Shown piece after piece: positions 16,901 through 25,775 of a stretch of DNA of 64,000 nucleotides. Origin of the DNA: Bacteroidota bacterium. Its GTDB lineage: Bacteria; Bacteroidota; Bacteroidia; 2-12-FULL-35-15. The stretch lies in assembly GCA_947479085.1 (NCBI GenBank), contig CANJYB010000002.1, positions 124,001 through 188,000 on the forward strand, written 5' to 3'. Position numbers and translations under genes: made by a program. The stretch's first letter is position 1. Every line of letters starts with the position of its first letter. The notes under the pieces are model-generated. The model saw only the letters and a program-made list of their open reading frames with translations, did no database searches and was not told the DNA's origin.

Positions 16901-19080
16901 ACTCCTAAAGATACGGAGCCAAGGTAACCAATCATCCCTTTATTGGCGGTAAGTACAAAGACTTCACTTGAACTTCCACCGCCAACATGTATATCCCCGG
17001 CATAACAGGAGTTGGCAATTAAAAAAGGATAGTGTCCTCCTATTGGGTTATAGGTACTAATATCATCCAGACTTTGATCAAAGCTTTGACCGGAAGCGTG
17101 GCCGAAAAAATTCATTATAGATACCCCGTTATTAATTAAATCGCGAACCGTATCTGATGTGTTTATTTGAATTGGTGCAGAACTTGTTTTCCAGAAACTT
17201 CTGACATTACCACCATAATAGGTATCCTGAATAGTGTCTCTGTATTTGTTTAAATAATATTTAAAAGCATTTTGCTCACTGAAATTGGCCCCTCCACCAA
17301 AATGCAATACTTCTTTTTTCCATTCGCCTGTTTGATTAGAAGGGAATTCAAATTGTTGTACTTTATTATAGTAGTCATCTACCTGAGTGGTGGAAGTGGC
17401 TGAAAGTCGTCCTGTTGAGATAGCCGGAGCAATGGTATTTCCGACTAAACCTGAAGTTATCAAATTGTCACTCGAAGGATTTCCAAAAGAAGGAACAAGA
17501 CAGCTTTGGTAATTAGGAGGATATTGCCTAGTCCAGGAAACATGCAGGGATTTTCCAAGAAGAAAGAGATTTTGGGGAGCAACTAATGAATTTACAGAAG
17601 CAGTATGAATCATAAAATCACAAAAGCCTCTTATTGATAAAGGGCTTTTCCCGATTCCGTATGCAAATTGGTCATACAATTCATCTATATCTGCAAGCAC
17701 CACATTTTGAGAACCACCATTAATTGTGCTCCGATAATTTTTATAATTAATGGCAGATGACCATAATAATTTATGAGAAACGATAATATAAGCAGAATCA
17801 ACTGCTGATGCGGCATAATCTGTAAATTGGGCATTGGGGCTTACAGGAAGAAGAGTCGTCACATTTGTGATGTTTCCATCAGAGGTGATATAACATTTCT
17901 TTTCATTGCCATTTATACTATTTGGAATCAAAGCATCGTATCCTCCGCCATTCGGTACAACTGTTATTCGTTTTGCATTTGATAAATCATAAATATGAAC
18001 TGTCCCTGAAGCAGAAAAATTGGTAATATGGAAATTTGATTTTGGCTGATTAAAAGGAGCATTGGGTGTATACATTAAAAAACTATTACTTCCCTCTAAA
18101 TCCAAAGTGTGAGGATATTTAACATCAACAAAGGAAATGGCAGTTCTGTTATCAGTAATGAAACTACTTATGCCAGACGTTAAACTTTGAAATTGGAAAT
18201 TTGTTGTATTATTGCCTAATAGGGATGGAGAAAGATTATAAGTAAGTTTTTTGGGCTCATACCCTTTTAGATAATCATCAATCATATTGTTAAAGCCTCC
18301 ATTTCCCTGGTATTTAATATTAATATGATGGTCGTTATTTCCTTGTCCAACCTGAGAAGCATTTTTTGAAGCCCCAACAACTACTAAAGTAATATTTGCA
18401 TTAGGTCCAGGGATATAAACATTTTTTGTATTAACAGATTTAACTACTGTTCCACCTAAAAGAAGCGGATCGTAATTTCCGTCAGCATCAAACCATCCTT
18501 CCGCACGAGTATATCTGACATCCGTTCCTCCTGCAAAATCGGTTTCTCCCTCGTAATAAGCAGTATGAAATTCCTGAATTTCGTCTTTCAAAAAGTATAA
18601 AGAAGGTGATGGAAATCCAGCGAAATTTACATCAGTTTCAGGTAACAACCGGTTATTAGAAGTTGAGTTATTCCAGGTTAAAAAATAAACTGCCGTATCG
18701 TTAATTAAACTGTAATATGGATTGGGAATGAACGAAGTATTATAATATATAAGGGAATCAAGGGCTCCGTCATTTTTTTCTCCATAAAATTCAATAAAAT
18801 CACCATTATTGATTTCTCCATCATTTTCTCCTTCTATATATATGTACTGCTGTTTCCCTTTATTAAAAAGTTGAAGGTTTTGTGGATTGATACCTCCGGG
18901 ACCAACTGAAATACCAGCATTTGAAAGCGTTGCAAAATCTATTCTGTAAATTCCGTTTTGAGCAACTTTGATCTTGTAATATTTTTGTGAATAATCAATC
19001 CATCCATTGGCAAAAGGTTGTGCCTTTAATCCAAAAGATGCGATTAATAAGAAACATATTACAAGTGCTTTTCTTATCAT
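13972..19080 (-). CDS. porU2: Type IX secretion sortase PorU2-like (C25 peptidase)
   Basis: A 1702-residue exported protein with a signal peptide (MIRKALVICFLLIASFGLKA). A gingipain-like C25 cysteine peptidase domain spans roughly residues 420-810. The catalytic His is in 'FFGHAS' (about residue 659) and the catalytic Cys in 'ANSCYAGD' (about 692). Beyond it are several Ig-like domains, CARDB-like repeats ('GLNKFYVTLDRNNTVDEIN') and a C-terminal FlgD-like/T9SS-type sorting segment ('MNYPNPFTTSTRFVF', 'VWDGRDEFGDRLANGVYLYR'). PorU-type sortases cleave the sorting domain of T9SS cargo at the outer membrane and attach the cargo. The length and the adjacent porV-like gene, with ATGA overlap at 19077-19080, match the PorU2/PorV2 pair. 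The two are surely co-transcribed. Confidence 0.9.
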   Translation of the reverse strand: MIRKALVICFLLIASFGLKAQPFANGWIDYSQKYYKIKVAQNGIYRIDFATLSNAGISVGPGGINPQNLQLFNKGKQQYIYIEGENDGEINNGDFIEFYGEKNDGALDSLIYYNTSFIPNPYYSLINDTAVYFLTWNNSTSNNRLLPETDVNFAGFPSPSLYFLKDEIQEFHTAYYEGETDFAGGTDVRYTRAEGWFDADGNYDPLLLGGTVVKSVNTKNVYIPGPNANITLVVVGASKNASQVGQGNNDHHINIKYQGNGGFNNMIDDYLKGYEPKKLTYNLSPSLLGNNTTNFQFQSLTSGISSFITDNRTAISFVDVKYPHTLDLEGSNSFLMYTPNAPFNQPKSNFHITNFSASGTVHIYDLSNAKRITVVPNGGGYDALIPNSINGNEKKCYITSDGNITNVTTLLPVSPNAQFTDYAASAVDSAYIIVSHKLLWSSAINYKNYRSTINGGSQNVVLADIDELYDQFAYGIGKSPLSIRGFCDFMIHTASVNSLVAPQNLFLLGKSLHVSWTRQYPPNYQSCLVPSFGNPSSDNLITSGLVGNTIAPAISTGRLSATSTTQVDDYYNKVQQFEFPSNQTGEWKKEVLHFGGGANFSEQNAFKYYLNKYRDTIQDTYYGGNVRSFWKTSSAPIQINTSDTVRDLINNGVSIMNFFGHASGQSFDQSLDDISTYNPIGGHYPFLIANSCYAGDIHVGGGSSSEVFVLTANKGMIGYLGSVSLGVPVALNKYTGELYSQISRKNYGRSIGSAIRKTIFNDPLLPAASALDTNTCFEMTLHGDPAVIISPGAKPDYKITGNDVFFDVTSVPNYIIVSVVRTNLGKATNDTSATQLIRTFPDGTSATYILMGREPYYKDTIKFKLKIDTNNVSGVGLNKFYVTLDRNNTVDEINENNNTTGEVDYIINGGDLIPVYPYEFAIIPTDTVTLKASTANPLAASRNYIFQFDTTDTYNSPFLQTGTITSVGGVVKWKPANFINSDSVVYFWRVSPDSTSPTNGFKWRESSFQYINGKKGWEQAHFFQFKNNTYQYVHFNRPQRMFEFYNDLKVIEAYAGLPMASAEQYKINGYLTYSYPWLQGASGLTIAVFDPISGNPRQSFDYAGNPYWGDIWGNYSGAYTFGTRENAWDFYDSDSTQRYNIYNFLTAVNSPIQNGDYVLAFGSNNSIPQYNSLLRGAFHSLGADGIDSVPANRAYIMFGRKGAPAGSANEIIGDSVSSMLQSSDSINTNWTQGFIKSPIIGPAANSITGWNSLHWRWKTLDGATTKDSIVVKLIGINSLGNESVLAYFPKDSLDISYLWHYVNATQFPYIRLEADMKDDSLHTAPQLKRWHVTFDPVPECAINPAIGGVHFISSDDVQEGDNIIVQLPIQNIGSVAFTTDSLLVTKWVVDANGITHHFPDKLKKKPFLPNEVILDTLSIKTFDSVRFRGNNALWVEVNPVNKPHSQLEQYHFNNIIRIPFRVSGDRVNPLLDVTFDGVHILNSDIVSAKPNIMMKLKDENQYLALNDTNDFKVFLQSPSSPIAKRVWFGSDMSFVPAILPNNSCRINYTPVLHLDGTYQLIVQAKDISNNQSGAVDYKISFEVINKATITEVMNYPNPFTTSTRFVFTLTGSELPSNFKIQVMTITGKVVKEIFQDELGYIHIGRNITEYVWDGRDEFGDRLANGVYLYRVMTKLNGEDIEKRETEADQYFKKGWGKMYLMH

Positions 19081-20156
19081 TTGTGTTTCTTATTAATATC
19101 CACTTTTAAGGAAAAAACATGTGAATAAAGCGCTACAGACTGGTTGCCAATATCAGTAAATGCATAATCAATGTAAACAGATTTGATTCGAACTCCTACA
19201 CCAATATTTGGTTGGAAAGTGCGAATGGACTTTCCGTACACATCGGTATAAGATTGGCAGTTACCAATACCCGCCCTTAAAAAAACAAGGTTCATATAAC
19301 CAGCTTCAAGACCTAAATGAGGGTCCACAGATACGGCTTTGCTTTTTATTAATACATTTCTTTTTCCGTCAAATGTTAAATCACAATTCACTTCGGCTAA
19401 CAAAGATATTTTTTTTGTGAAATCAAATTTTCTTGCAGTACCTAGCAATAGTTTAGGTAAGGTTATTTCAACAGAATTGCTTGGAATATCGTTACCTGTA
19501 GCGATAAATGTTTCTTTCATTTTATCAGACAGGTTAAATGTCCATGCATTAAAAGTGGAAGTTAAATCTCTTGCCATGGCTGCAAATTTCCATTTCTTGT
19601 GATCGTATTGAAGTCCGGCATCTATACCAAAACCCCATGCTCCTGCAAAGTCACCCACCCTTCTTCTGATAATTTTAGCGCTTCCTCCTAACCTAAGTCC
19701 TGGAATTTTCATTGTTTTGGCATAAGAAAGAAGAAATGCAAAGTCAACCGCTGAAAAAGTGGTGATGCGGTTATAATCAACATTTCCATTTGCATCTACT
19801 AAATCGGTGGTATTAGGAATGCCATCTACACCAAAACGGACAATGCTGATACCCAATACGGATGAAGAATCCAAACGGGTGGCTATTCCGCCATAATCAT
19901 ATTTCGCAATTCCAGCAAAATATTCACTGTGCATCAAAGCAACTTGATATTGATTACCTATGTTGGCTAATCCGGCAGGGTTCCAATAACCAGAAGTAAC
20001 ATCGTTAACCGAGGTTACATAGGAATTTGACATACCTAAAGCACGGGCACCAACCCCAATACTTAAAAATTCATTACTGTATTTTGGAGCCTGAGCAACT
20101 AAAGTAAAACTCAAAAACAAAACAGCAATAGCGGAGATAATAATCTTTCTTTTCAT
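19077..20156 (-). CDS. porV2: Type IX secretion outer-membrane protein PorV2-like
   Basis: A 359-residue outer-membrane beta-barrel of the PorV/PorQ (UPF0164, FadL-like) family. It has a signal peptide (to about 'TLVAQA'), then the family's opening block 'FLSIGVGARALGMSNSYVT' and 'ATSGYWNPAGLA'-like motif, here 'VTSGYWNPAGLANIG'. The rest is alternating amphipathic strands. PorV proteins shuttle T9SS cargo and hand it to the sortase. The stop overlaps the start of porU2 by 4 bp, so translation is coupled. It is the first gene of the operon; the divergent methyltransferase gene starts 121 bp away, so the two promoters share this gap. Confidence 0.88.
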   Translation of the reverse strand: MKRKIIISAIAVLFLSFTLVAQAPKYSNEFLSIGVGARALGMSNSYVTSVNDVTSGYWNPAGLANIGNQYQVALMHSEYFAGIAKYDYGGIATRLDSSSVLGISIVRFGVDGIPNTTDLVDANGNVDYNRITTFSAVDFAFLLSYAKTMKIPGLRLGGSAKIIRRRVGDFAGAWGFGIDAGLQYDHKKWKFAAMARDLTSTFNAWTFNLSDKMKETFIATGNDIPSNSVEITLPKLLLGTARKFDFTKKISLLAEVNCDLTFDGKRNVLIKSKAVSVDPHLGLEAGYMNLVFLRAGIGNCQSYTDVYGKSIRTFQPNIGVGVRIKSVYIDYAFTDIGNQSVALYSHVFSLKVDINKKHK

Positions 20157-20227
20157 AATTATGGTTTAAAATTAAACTAATTAATATTAATATGCAACCT
20201 TTATATAACGAAATTTGTTTCGTTTTA

Positions 20228-20262
20228 TTGTGTGAAAAGCAAAAAATACTTTAATATATTTG
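20228..20262 (+). promoter_or_regulatory. Candidate Bacteroidota promoter (TTG ... TATATTTG)
   Basis: TATATTTG at 20255-20262 fits TAnnTTTG, with TTG at 20228-20230 (24-bp spacer, slightly long). It lies 15 bp before the GTG start at 20278 and would drive the methyltransferase/GT2/GT-C operon. Confidence 0.45.
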
Positions 20263-20277
20263 TAAAAATAAGAAAAA

Positions 20278-20874
20278 GTGGGTAAAAACAGTTTGATTTA
20301 TAGTAATGTTTTTGTTTATAGGCTGTCAATGAGTTTGCTTTATAAAGGCCTATACAGAAGGCGTTTTGGTGAAATTTGCAAATTGCTTTCAGGTGTTAAA
20401 GTAACCGAATTATGCTTTGGGGATATTATTATTGCCAATTATTGCAAAATTCACAAAATAGAGTGGAATGGGGTGGACATAAATGAGACTTTTGTGGAAT
20501 TTGCCAGAAAAAGAGGATATAATGCTGAAATGAATGATATTAATAATCTTAATTATTTCTCTAAAGCAGATACTTGTGTTTTAAGTGGCTCGCTTTATCA
20601 TTTTAAAGATAACATTGAGAATCTATTTAATAAACTATTGGATTGTGCTCCAAGAATAATAATTTCCGAACCCGTAATTAATCTCTCAACCAGGAATGGA
20701 ATAATAGGTAAAATGGCTAGAGCGGCAGCAAATGTTAACGGGCAAAAGCAAAATTTCAGGTTCACAAAGGAAACGTTGTTAGAAACATTAAGTAATTTAA
20801 GCGCCAGATTAAATTTTAAGTTTCAAATTATTGCACAGGTCGATAAAGATTTGATTGTGCTGATTACAAGATGA
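20278..20874 (+). CDS. Class I SAM-dependent methyltransferase-like protein
   Basis: A 198-residue cytoplasmic protein starting with GTG. The core resembles a Rossmann methyltransferase: motif I 'VTELCFGDIIIANYC' is degenerate (no clear GxGxG), an acidic residue ends the second strand ('EWNGVDIN'), and 'TCVLSGSLYHF' and 'RIIISEPV' match motifs IV and V. The weak motif I leaves SAM binding unproven. The stop codon overlaps the start of the GT2 gene (ATGA, 20871-20874), and a GT-C-like gene follows, so it probably acts in glycolipid or polysaccharide modification with them. Its divergent neighbour is porV2. The start codon could instead be further downstream. Confidence 0.6.
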   Translation: MGKNSLIYSNVFVYRLSMSLLYKGLYRRRFGEICKLLSGVKVTELCFGDIIIANYCKIHKIEWNGVDINETFVEFARKRGYNAEMNDINNLNYFSKADTCVLSGSLYHFKDNIENLFNKLLDCAPRIIISEPVINLSTRNGIIGKMARAAANVNGQKQNFRFTKETLLETLSNLSARLNFKFQIIAQVDKDLIVLITR

Positions 20875-21812
20875 AAGAAATAGAAATATCCATAGTTATC
20901 CCTGTTTATAATAGTGCACAAATAATTGATGAGTTGCATAATCAAATTTTGATTGCACTCAATGGTCAGGTTGATTATGAAATTATTTTTGTGAATGATG
21001 GCAGCAAAGACGAAAGCTGGAATAAAATAAAGGCCCTGGCTAAAGGCTTTGGAACCATCACAGGAATTAATTTAAGAAAAAACAGTGGACAGGATAATGC
21101 TTTGCTGGCTGGAATGAGAATATGCAAGGGAAACCACCTCGTTATAATGGATGATGATTTGCAGCATAACCCCAAAGATATTTTGAAGTTGTATAATGAA
21201 TGTAAAAAAGGTTACGATGTTTGTTATGCTAATTTTATTGAATTAAAAGAAAACAGAATAAAAAAAGTGGGGAGTAGTGTAAACGGAAAAATGGCAGAAC
21301 TCTTGGTATCCAAACCTAAAGGTATATACCTGTCTCCATTTAAAATTATAAATCAATCTACAGTGGCGGAGATTGTGAAATTTTCCGGTCCTTACCCTTA
21401 TATTGATGGGATTATTTTAACGATTACTCAAAATCTTGCCCAGGTTGATGTTGAGCATCAACCTCGTTTGTCAGGAAAAAGTAACTATACTTTTTCAAAA
21501 TCAGTTACAGTTTTTATGAAACTATTTACCGGATTTTCTGTTGTACCCCTTCGGCTGGCAACGTTTACAGGTATTGTTGCTACACTAGTTGGTTTTTGTT
21601 TGTTGATAAAATATTTGTACGATTACTTTATCACCAAAAACTTTATTGAAGGATGGACTACTCCAGTGGTACTAATCATATTTTTTGGTGGATTAATATT
21701 AACAACACTTGGTATTATTGGTGAATACATTGGTCGGATGTACCTTACTTTAAATAACAAGCCCCAATACAGTATTTCTGAAATTGTAAGAAGTAATACT
21801 GATGCAAAATAA
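20871..21812 (+). CDS. Family 2 glycosyltransferase, polyprenyl-phosphate type
   Basis: A 313-residue GT-A enzyme with two C-terminal membrane helices (about 225-250 and 262-285). 'NDGS' (42-45), 'NSGQDNALLAGM' and the metal-binding 'DDDLQ' (94-98) are the typical DPM1/ArnC/GtrB motifs. Such enzymes move a sugar from a nucleotide donor to undecaprenyl phosphate on the cytoplasmic face; GT-C enzymes then use the lipid-linked sugar in the periplasm. This fits the GT-C-like gene directly downstream, which overlaps by 11 bp (21802-21812). It is the middle gene of a three-gene operon. The sugar is unknown. Confidence 0.87.
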   Translation: MKEIEISIVIPVYNSAQIIDELHNQILIALNGQVDYEIIFVNDGSKDESWNKIKALAKGFGTITGINLRKNSGQDNALLAGMRICKGNHLVIMDDDLQHNPKDILKLYNECKKGYDVCYANFIELKENRIKKVGSSVNGKMAELLVSKPKGIYLSPFKIINQSTVAEIVKFSGPYPYIDGIILTITQNLAQVDVEHQPRLSGKSNYTFSKSVTVFMKLFTGFSVVPLRLATFTGIVATLVGFCLLIKYLYDYFITKNFIEGWTTPVVLIIFFGGLILTTLGIIGEYIGRMYLTLNNKPQYSISEIVRSNTDAK

Positions 21813-23190
21813 AATCATCCTTTTTTTTTCATTTCTTTTTTTTATTCTATTAACTCTTTTTAGCATCCGTATCCCTTTTTTTTGGGATGGCGTTTTTTTT
21901 TCCGAAACAGCTGTTCAGTTTTATAAAAACGGATTCGGAAATTTAATTCCACCAATAGAAACAGACACAGGAGGCTTCCCTTTATATTCTATATTTTTAA
22001 CATTGGGATGGAAAGTGTTTGGAAAATCATTACTTGTTTCTCATTTTATTCTGCTTCCTTTTTTACTTGGAATTGTTTACCAATACTTTATTCTTGCAAA
22101 ACGGTTTTTAATAAATCAGTCTCTTTTATTTGCAATGCTTTTATTGTTGATAGAACCCACTTTAATGACACAAAGTGTTTTAATGGGATATGATTTATGT
22201 GTGATTTTTTTCTTTTTGTGGGCGATTAATTCATTGCTTGTCCATAAAACTAAAGTCTATTCCTTGGCTTTAACTCTTCTTTGCTTAAGCAGTGTGCGCG
22301 GTAGTATACTTGGTTGTTCTTTGCTAATTATAGATATTGCTTTGAATTATTCCAAGAGTAGAAATTTAAAAATAAAAGCCATTCCTTATTTACTTCCTTT
22401 TTTATTCATTTTTATTTGGGCCTTTTATCATTTTCAAAATATCGGTTGGTTTTTCTTTTCTCCTGAGAGAGAAAATAATCATGAAAAGGTCTTACCATTA
22501 TCAATGATGTTCCGTCAGTTGTTTTTCATTGGATGGAAAATTGCAGATTTTGGAAGAATTGCTCAGTGGCTTTTTTTGTTTTTGGGTTCTTATTATTTAC
22601 TGAAAAAGCAAACGAAAACAGAGTTGCCAACTGTTCTGAAAATGCTATTTATTCCATTGATAACTTTGTGCCTGTTTATGATTCCGCTGGCAAACCCAAT
22701 AGGGCATAAGTATTTTATTGTTGTTTTTCTCATGCTAAATATTGCAATCTGTTGCCTTATTCAGCAAATACAAAACAGAAAGATTCAAATAATCATTTTT
22801 GTACTTTTTTTTATCTCACTCTTTACTGGTAATTTCTGGCTTTACCCCGAAAGGCTTGGAAACGGTTGGGATTCTTCATTAAAAGTTATTCCTTACTTTC
22901 ATTTGAAAGAAGAGATGGATGAGTTTATTAAGGAAGAGAAAATTGACATAAAACAAATTGGAACTCAATTCCCATTAATTGCAGATAAAAAGTACTCACA
23001 TCTTATTGATTCTTCTTACTATTATAATAATGTTTGGAGCGGGCCGACAAGTAAGTACAATTATTTTTTATTTACTAATGTTATTAATTCAGATATTTCA
23101 AATCAAATAGAAGAAACCAAAAACACCTGGCAATTAATAAAAAGTCTGAAATCTGGGCAAGTATATATTAGTCTTTACAAGAAAAAATAG
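21802..23190 (+). CDS. Polytopic membrane protein, GT-C glycosyltransferase-like
   Basis: A 462-residue multi-pass protein (about ten helices). After helix 1 it has 'FFWDGVFFSETAVQFY', an acidic first-loop motif in the place of the GT-C catalytic Asp/Glu, then 'TDTGGFPLYSIFLTLGWKVFG', similar to PMT/ArnT-type enzymes. The C-terminal ~80 residues are soluble and periplasmic. Given the preceding polyprenyl-phosphate GT2 gene (11-bp overlap), it probably uses that lipid-linked sugar to glycosylate a lipid or glycan outside the membrane. This role is inferred from operon context and topology. The acceptor is unknown. Confidence 0.7.
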   Translation: MQNKIILFFSFLFFILLTLFSIRIPFFWDGVFFSETAVQFYKNGFGNLIPPIETDTGGFPLYSIFLTLGWKVFGKSLLVSHFILLPFLLGIVYQYFILAKRFLINQSLLFAMLLLLIEPTLMTQSVLMGYDLCVIFFFLWAINSLLVHKTKVYSLALTLLCLSSVRGSILGCSLLIIDIALNYSKSRNLKIKAIPYLLPFLFIFIWAFYHFQNIGWFFFSPERENNHEKVLPLSMMFRQLFFIGWKIADFGRIAQWLFLFLGSYYLLKKQTKTELPTVLKMLFIPLITLCLFMIPLANPIGHKYFIVVFLMLNIAICCLIQQIQNRKIQIIIFVLFFISLFTGNFWLYPERLGNGWDSSLKVIPYFHLKEEMDEFIKEEKIDIKQIGTQFPLIADKKYSHLIDSSYYYNNVWSGPTSKYNYFLFTNVINSDISNQIEETKNTWQLIKSLKSGQVYISLYKKK

Positions 23191-23247
23191 TAATGCCAAG
23201 GTGTTTAATTCCCCAATAATCAATGGAAAATTTGAATAAAAGTTAAT

Positions 23248-24675
23248 TTATAACTTCTTTTTTGTTATCTTATTAATATCAATCATTACAAACAGAACAG
23301 AAACAAAAAATAGTAAACCTATTGTTCTATAACGAATAATTGAACCGATAACAGGGGTAGTTATCCCAATTAAAATAAATAAGGTAATTGAAAAAATAAA
23401 GCAAAAGAGGAGAACTTCTTTTTTTGCAATTACTGTTTTGTCACAAAAAACAAAGGCCAGAACTAATATTAGAATAATCAAAATGTTTTCAATTGCAACT
23501 CCTATATGAAACCATGATTTGAGGTGGGATAAATCGGGCTGAAAAATAGCGTTGCGAATCGCAATCGGTGAAAGGATTATGAAATCAATTAAATTTGGTC
23601 TTATTCGGTTCAGCTTCAAAACTGATTGGGCAGGGCTTACCGAATAGTATACCCAATAATCAGCTGTATCTTTAGAATTATTTATAAAAGTGGTATCTGC
23701 CATATCGTCCAGTTTCCAGCTTAAAAAACTACTCCCTTCCTTAATCTTGTAACTGCTGTCTTTTTGAAGAATTAATGAAGTGTTTTTATCTTTATAATCT
23801 ACACAAATGAAATTTTTATTGTTCACTAAAAATACTCCTCCTCTCCCTTCACTTATTGCTTTGGCTTGTTTGTCTGCAATCAGCTGTAATATGTTATAAT
23901 CAGGATGAATTATTTTAATAAGAAAGACAATAATAAACGCGGAAACAAAAACCAGAAAGTATTTCCACACTATTTTTTTTGCTGAAGTGTGTCCAACTAT
24001 AAAGTTTGCAACTAATACAGGAAGCAATGCAATACCCACGTAAATTTTAACAAGCAGAAGTGAAAGAATCAATAGGGTTAATATAAGCCCTTGTTTTAAA
24101 TTGTATCTGGGTTTTAATCCGAAATTACTTATATAAATAATCAGTCCGACAAGAGCAATTACTAATGATTCTTTTAATGCAGCTGAACTCCAGAATAAAA
24201 TAGTTGGAACAAAAAAAATGGAAATAATAAGTTGTTTGTTTTTATCTGGAAAATGCAGAATAAAAGATTTGTATAATGCTGTTAATCCAACGAATGAAAA
24301 GAAGCAGAAGAACACTAAATGCACATAGATATTACCAAATGAAAATAATTGCAATAATGCATTTACAACAATAATTGTTCTTGAGTTGTTAAACAAAACA
24401 CTTTCAAATTCCGAATTCCATAGTTGCATGTGATTATTGGAATCTCCCTTTAAAATTTGTTCAACAAGAATTTTGCTATCTGAAAAGTAAATATGAAAAT
24501 CTGACAGCGGGTAATAATAAGTATATACTAAATATACGGAGGCGCCAGCCATTAGCTTTATAAGAAATAAAAGAACAAGTTGATTGCCGCTAATTTGTTT
24601 AACGGCAAAAAAGGGCATCTTGTAAATCAACAAAATAAATAAAAGTGAGTAAATCAGTGGCAGAATGAATTGCAT
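23248..24675 (-). CDS. Polytopic membrane protein of unknown function
   Basis: A 475-residue protein with about eleven transmembrane segments and a soluble loop of ~100 residues around 270-370. The helix motif 'TILFWSSAALKESLVI' resembles a segment seen in Bacteroidota polysaccharide polymerase-like membrane proteins, and 'YPLSDFHIYFSDSK' in the first loop is acidic. It lies convergent to the GT-C operon and divergent from pssA. An O-antigen/exopolysaccharide polymerase (Wzy/EpsG-like) or another GT-C enzyme are both possible; I cannot distinguish them. The first ATG is at 24675. Confidence 0.55.
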   Translation of the reverse strand: MQFILPLIYSLLFILLIYKMPFFAVKQISGNQLVLLFLIKLMAGASVYLVYTYYYPLSDFHIYFSDSKILVEQILKGDSNNHMQLWNSEFESVLFNNSRTIIVVNALLQLFSFGNIYVHLVFFCFFSFVGLTALYKSFILHFPDKNKQLIISIFFVPTILFWSSAALKESLVIALVGLIIYISNFGLKPRYNLKQGLILTLLILSLLLVKIYVGIALLPVLVANFIVGHTSAKKIVWKYFLVFVSAFIIVFLIKIIHPDYNILQLIADKQAKAISEGRGGVFLVNNKNFICVDYKDKNTSLILQKDSSYKIKEGSSFLSWKLDDMADTTFINNSKDTADYWVYYSVSPAQSVLKLNRIRPNLIDFIILSPIAIRNAIFQPDLSHLKSWFHIGVAIENILIILILVLAFVFCDKTVIAKKEVLLFCFIFSITLFILIGITTPVIGSIIRYRTIGLLFFVSVLFVMIDINKITKKKL

Positions 24676-24723
24676 GTGCTAAAGATAGAAATTGTGTTTT
24701 TAATACTGAACAATTATTTTCGA

Positions 24724-24757
24724 TTGCAATGTATTACATTTAAAAACACTAATTTTA
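24724..24757 (+). promoter_or_regulatory. Candidate Bacteroidota promoter of pssA
   Basis: TTG (24724-24726) and TAATTTTA (24750-24757) are separated by 23 bp, close to the Bacteroidota -33/-7 pattern. The ATG of pssA is 4 bp after the box, which would give a very short or no leader. Confidence 0.4.
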
Positions 24758-24761
24758 CACC

Positions 24762-25520
24762 ATGAATATAAAAAAACACATACCAAACGCAATTACCTCC
24801 GGTAATTTGGTTTGCGGTTGTTTCGCAATCGTTTCAGCTATGCATAATAACCTGGTTTTGACAGCCTACTTTGTTGGCATTGCCTTGATACTGGATTATT
24901 TCGATGGTTTTGTAGCTCGTCTTTTGAAAGTGGGTGGAGAACTTGGAAAGCAATTGGATTCCTTAGCAGATGTGGTTACTTTCGGGGTTGTGCCCGGTAT
25001 GGTTATTTTTCAAATGATTAGATACCCTCATGTTATTTGGGTTGGTAATGTTGTACCGGAAACAGCCGTTTCTACTACCGTTTATTTTATTTCTTTAATT
25101 GCCTTTCTCATTCCTGTTTTTTCCGCAATGCGTTTGGCAATATTTAATATCGACACCCGCCAGACTTCTTCCTTTATTGGCGTTCCTACCCCTGCCAATG
25201 CCATGTTGATTTGTTCTTTGCCACTAATAGGTGTTTACCAACCGGATTTATTTGGTTGTAATTTGAACAATATCATTTATGATATTTATTTTCTGGTAGG
25301 GTTAACTCTTGTTATGTCTTATCTGTTAGTGGCAGAATTGCCTCTGTTTGCGCTTAAGTTCAAAAATTTTAAGTGGGCAGAAAATAAAATTCGTTTTGTG
25401 TTTTTAATAATTTCCTTGGTTTTGTTAATACTATTTCACTTCATTGCAATCCCAATTATTATATTTTTGTACATCCTTTTATCAATAATAAATAACATAA
25501 CAAATAAAAATGAAATATAG
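24762..25520 (+). CDS. pssA: CDP-diacylglycerol-serine O-phosphatidyltransferase
   Basis: A 252-residue integral membrane enzyme of the CDP-alcohol phosphotransferase family. The full signature D-G-x2-A-R-x8-G-x3-D-x3-D is present (Asp48, Gly49, Ala52, Arg53, Gly62, Asp66, Asp70), preceded by Asp45. It makes phosphatidylserine from CDP-diacylglycerol and L-serine, the precursor of phosphatidylethanolamine. 'IPNAITSGNLVCGC' at the N-terminus is typical of the PssA subgroup. About seven hydrophobic segments. The 3' end overlaps purS by 11 bp, so the two are transcribed together although their pathways are unrelated. Confidence 0.92.
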   Translation: MNIKKHIPNAITSGNLVCGCFAIVSAMHNNLVLTAYFVGIALILDYFDGFVARLLKVGGELGKQLDSLADVVTFGVVPGMVIFQMIRYPHVIWVGNVVPETAVSTTVYFISLIAFLIPVFSAMRLAIFNIDTRQTSSFIGVPTPANAMLICSLPLIGVYQPDLFGCNLNNIIYDIYFLVGLTLVMSYLLVAELPLFALKFKNFKWAENKIRFVFLIISLVLLILFHFIAIPIIIFLYILLSIINNITNKNEI

Positions 25521-25761
25521 AGCAGAAATAGATGTGATGCCTTTGAAAGCATTATTGGACCCTCAAGGGAAGGCGGTAACCGGCAGTATGAAAAACCTGG
25601 GATTACCGGAAATTGAAAATGTAAGAATAGGTAAACACATTACCCTGGAAATAGAAGCGGCTTCTAAAGATGCAGCATCAGCAAAGGTGGATGAGGCTTG
25701 CAAGAAGTTACTTGCCAACCAGATAATGGAATTTTACGAATTTGAATTGTTCGAGAATTAA
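25510..25761 (+). CDS. purS: Phosphoribosylformylglycinamidine synthase subunit PurS
   Basis: An 83-residue protein with the typical PurS pattern: 'YRAEIDVMPLKALLDPQGKAV', then 'LGLPEIENVRIGKHITLEIEA' and a C-terminal 'ACKKLLANQIMEFYEFEL'. PurS forms the complex of small-type FGAM synthase with PurL and PurQ in purine synthesis; neither partner is in this window. The presence of purS implies a three-subunit FGAM synthase in this organism. It starts inside the end of pssA (11-bp overlap) and is followed by a strong shared terminator. Confidence 0.92.
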   Translation: MKYRAEIDVMPLKALLDPQGKAVTGSMKNLGLPEIENVRIGKHITLEIEAASKDAASAKVDEACKKLLANQIMEFYEFELFEN

Positions 25762-25775
25762 TTATAGTATTTTCT

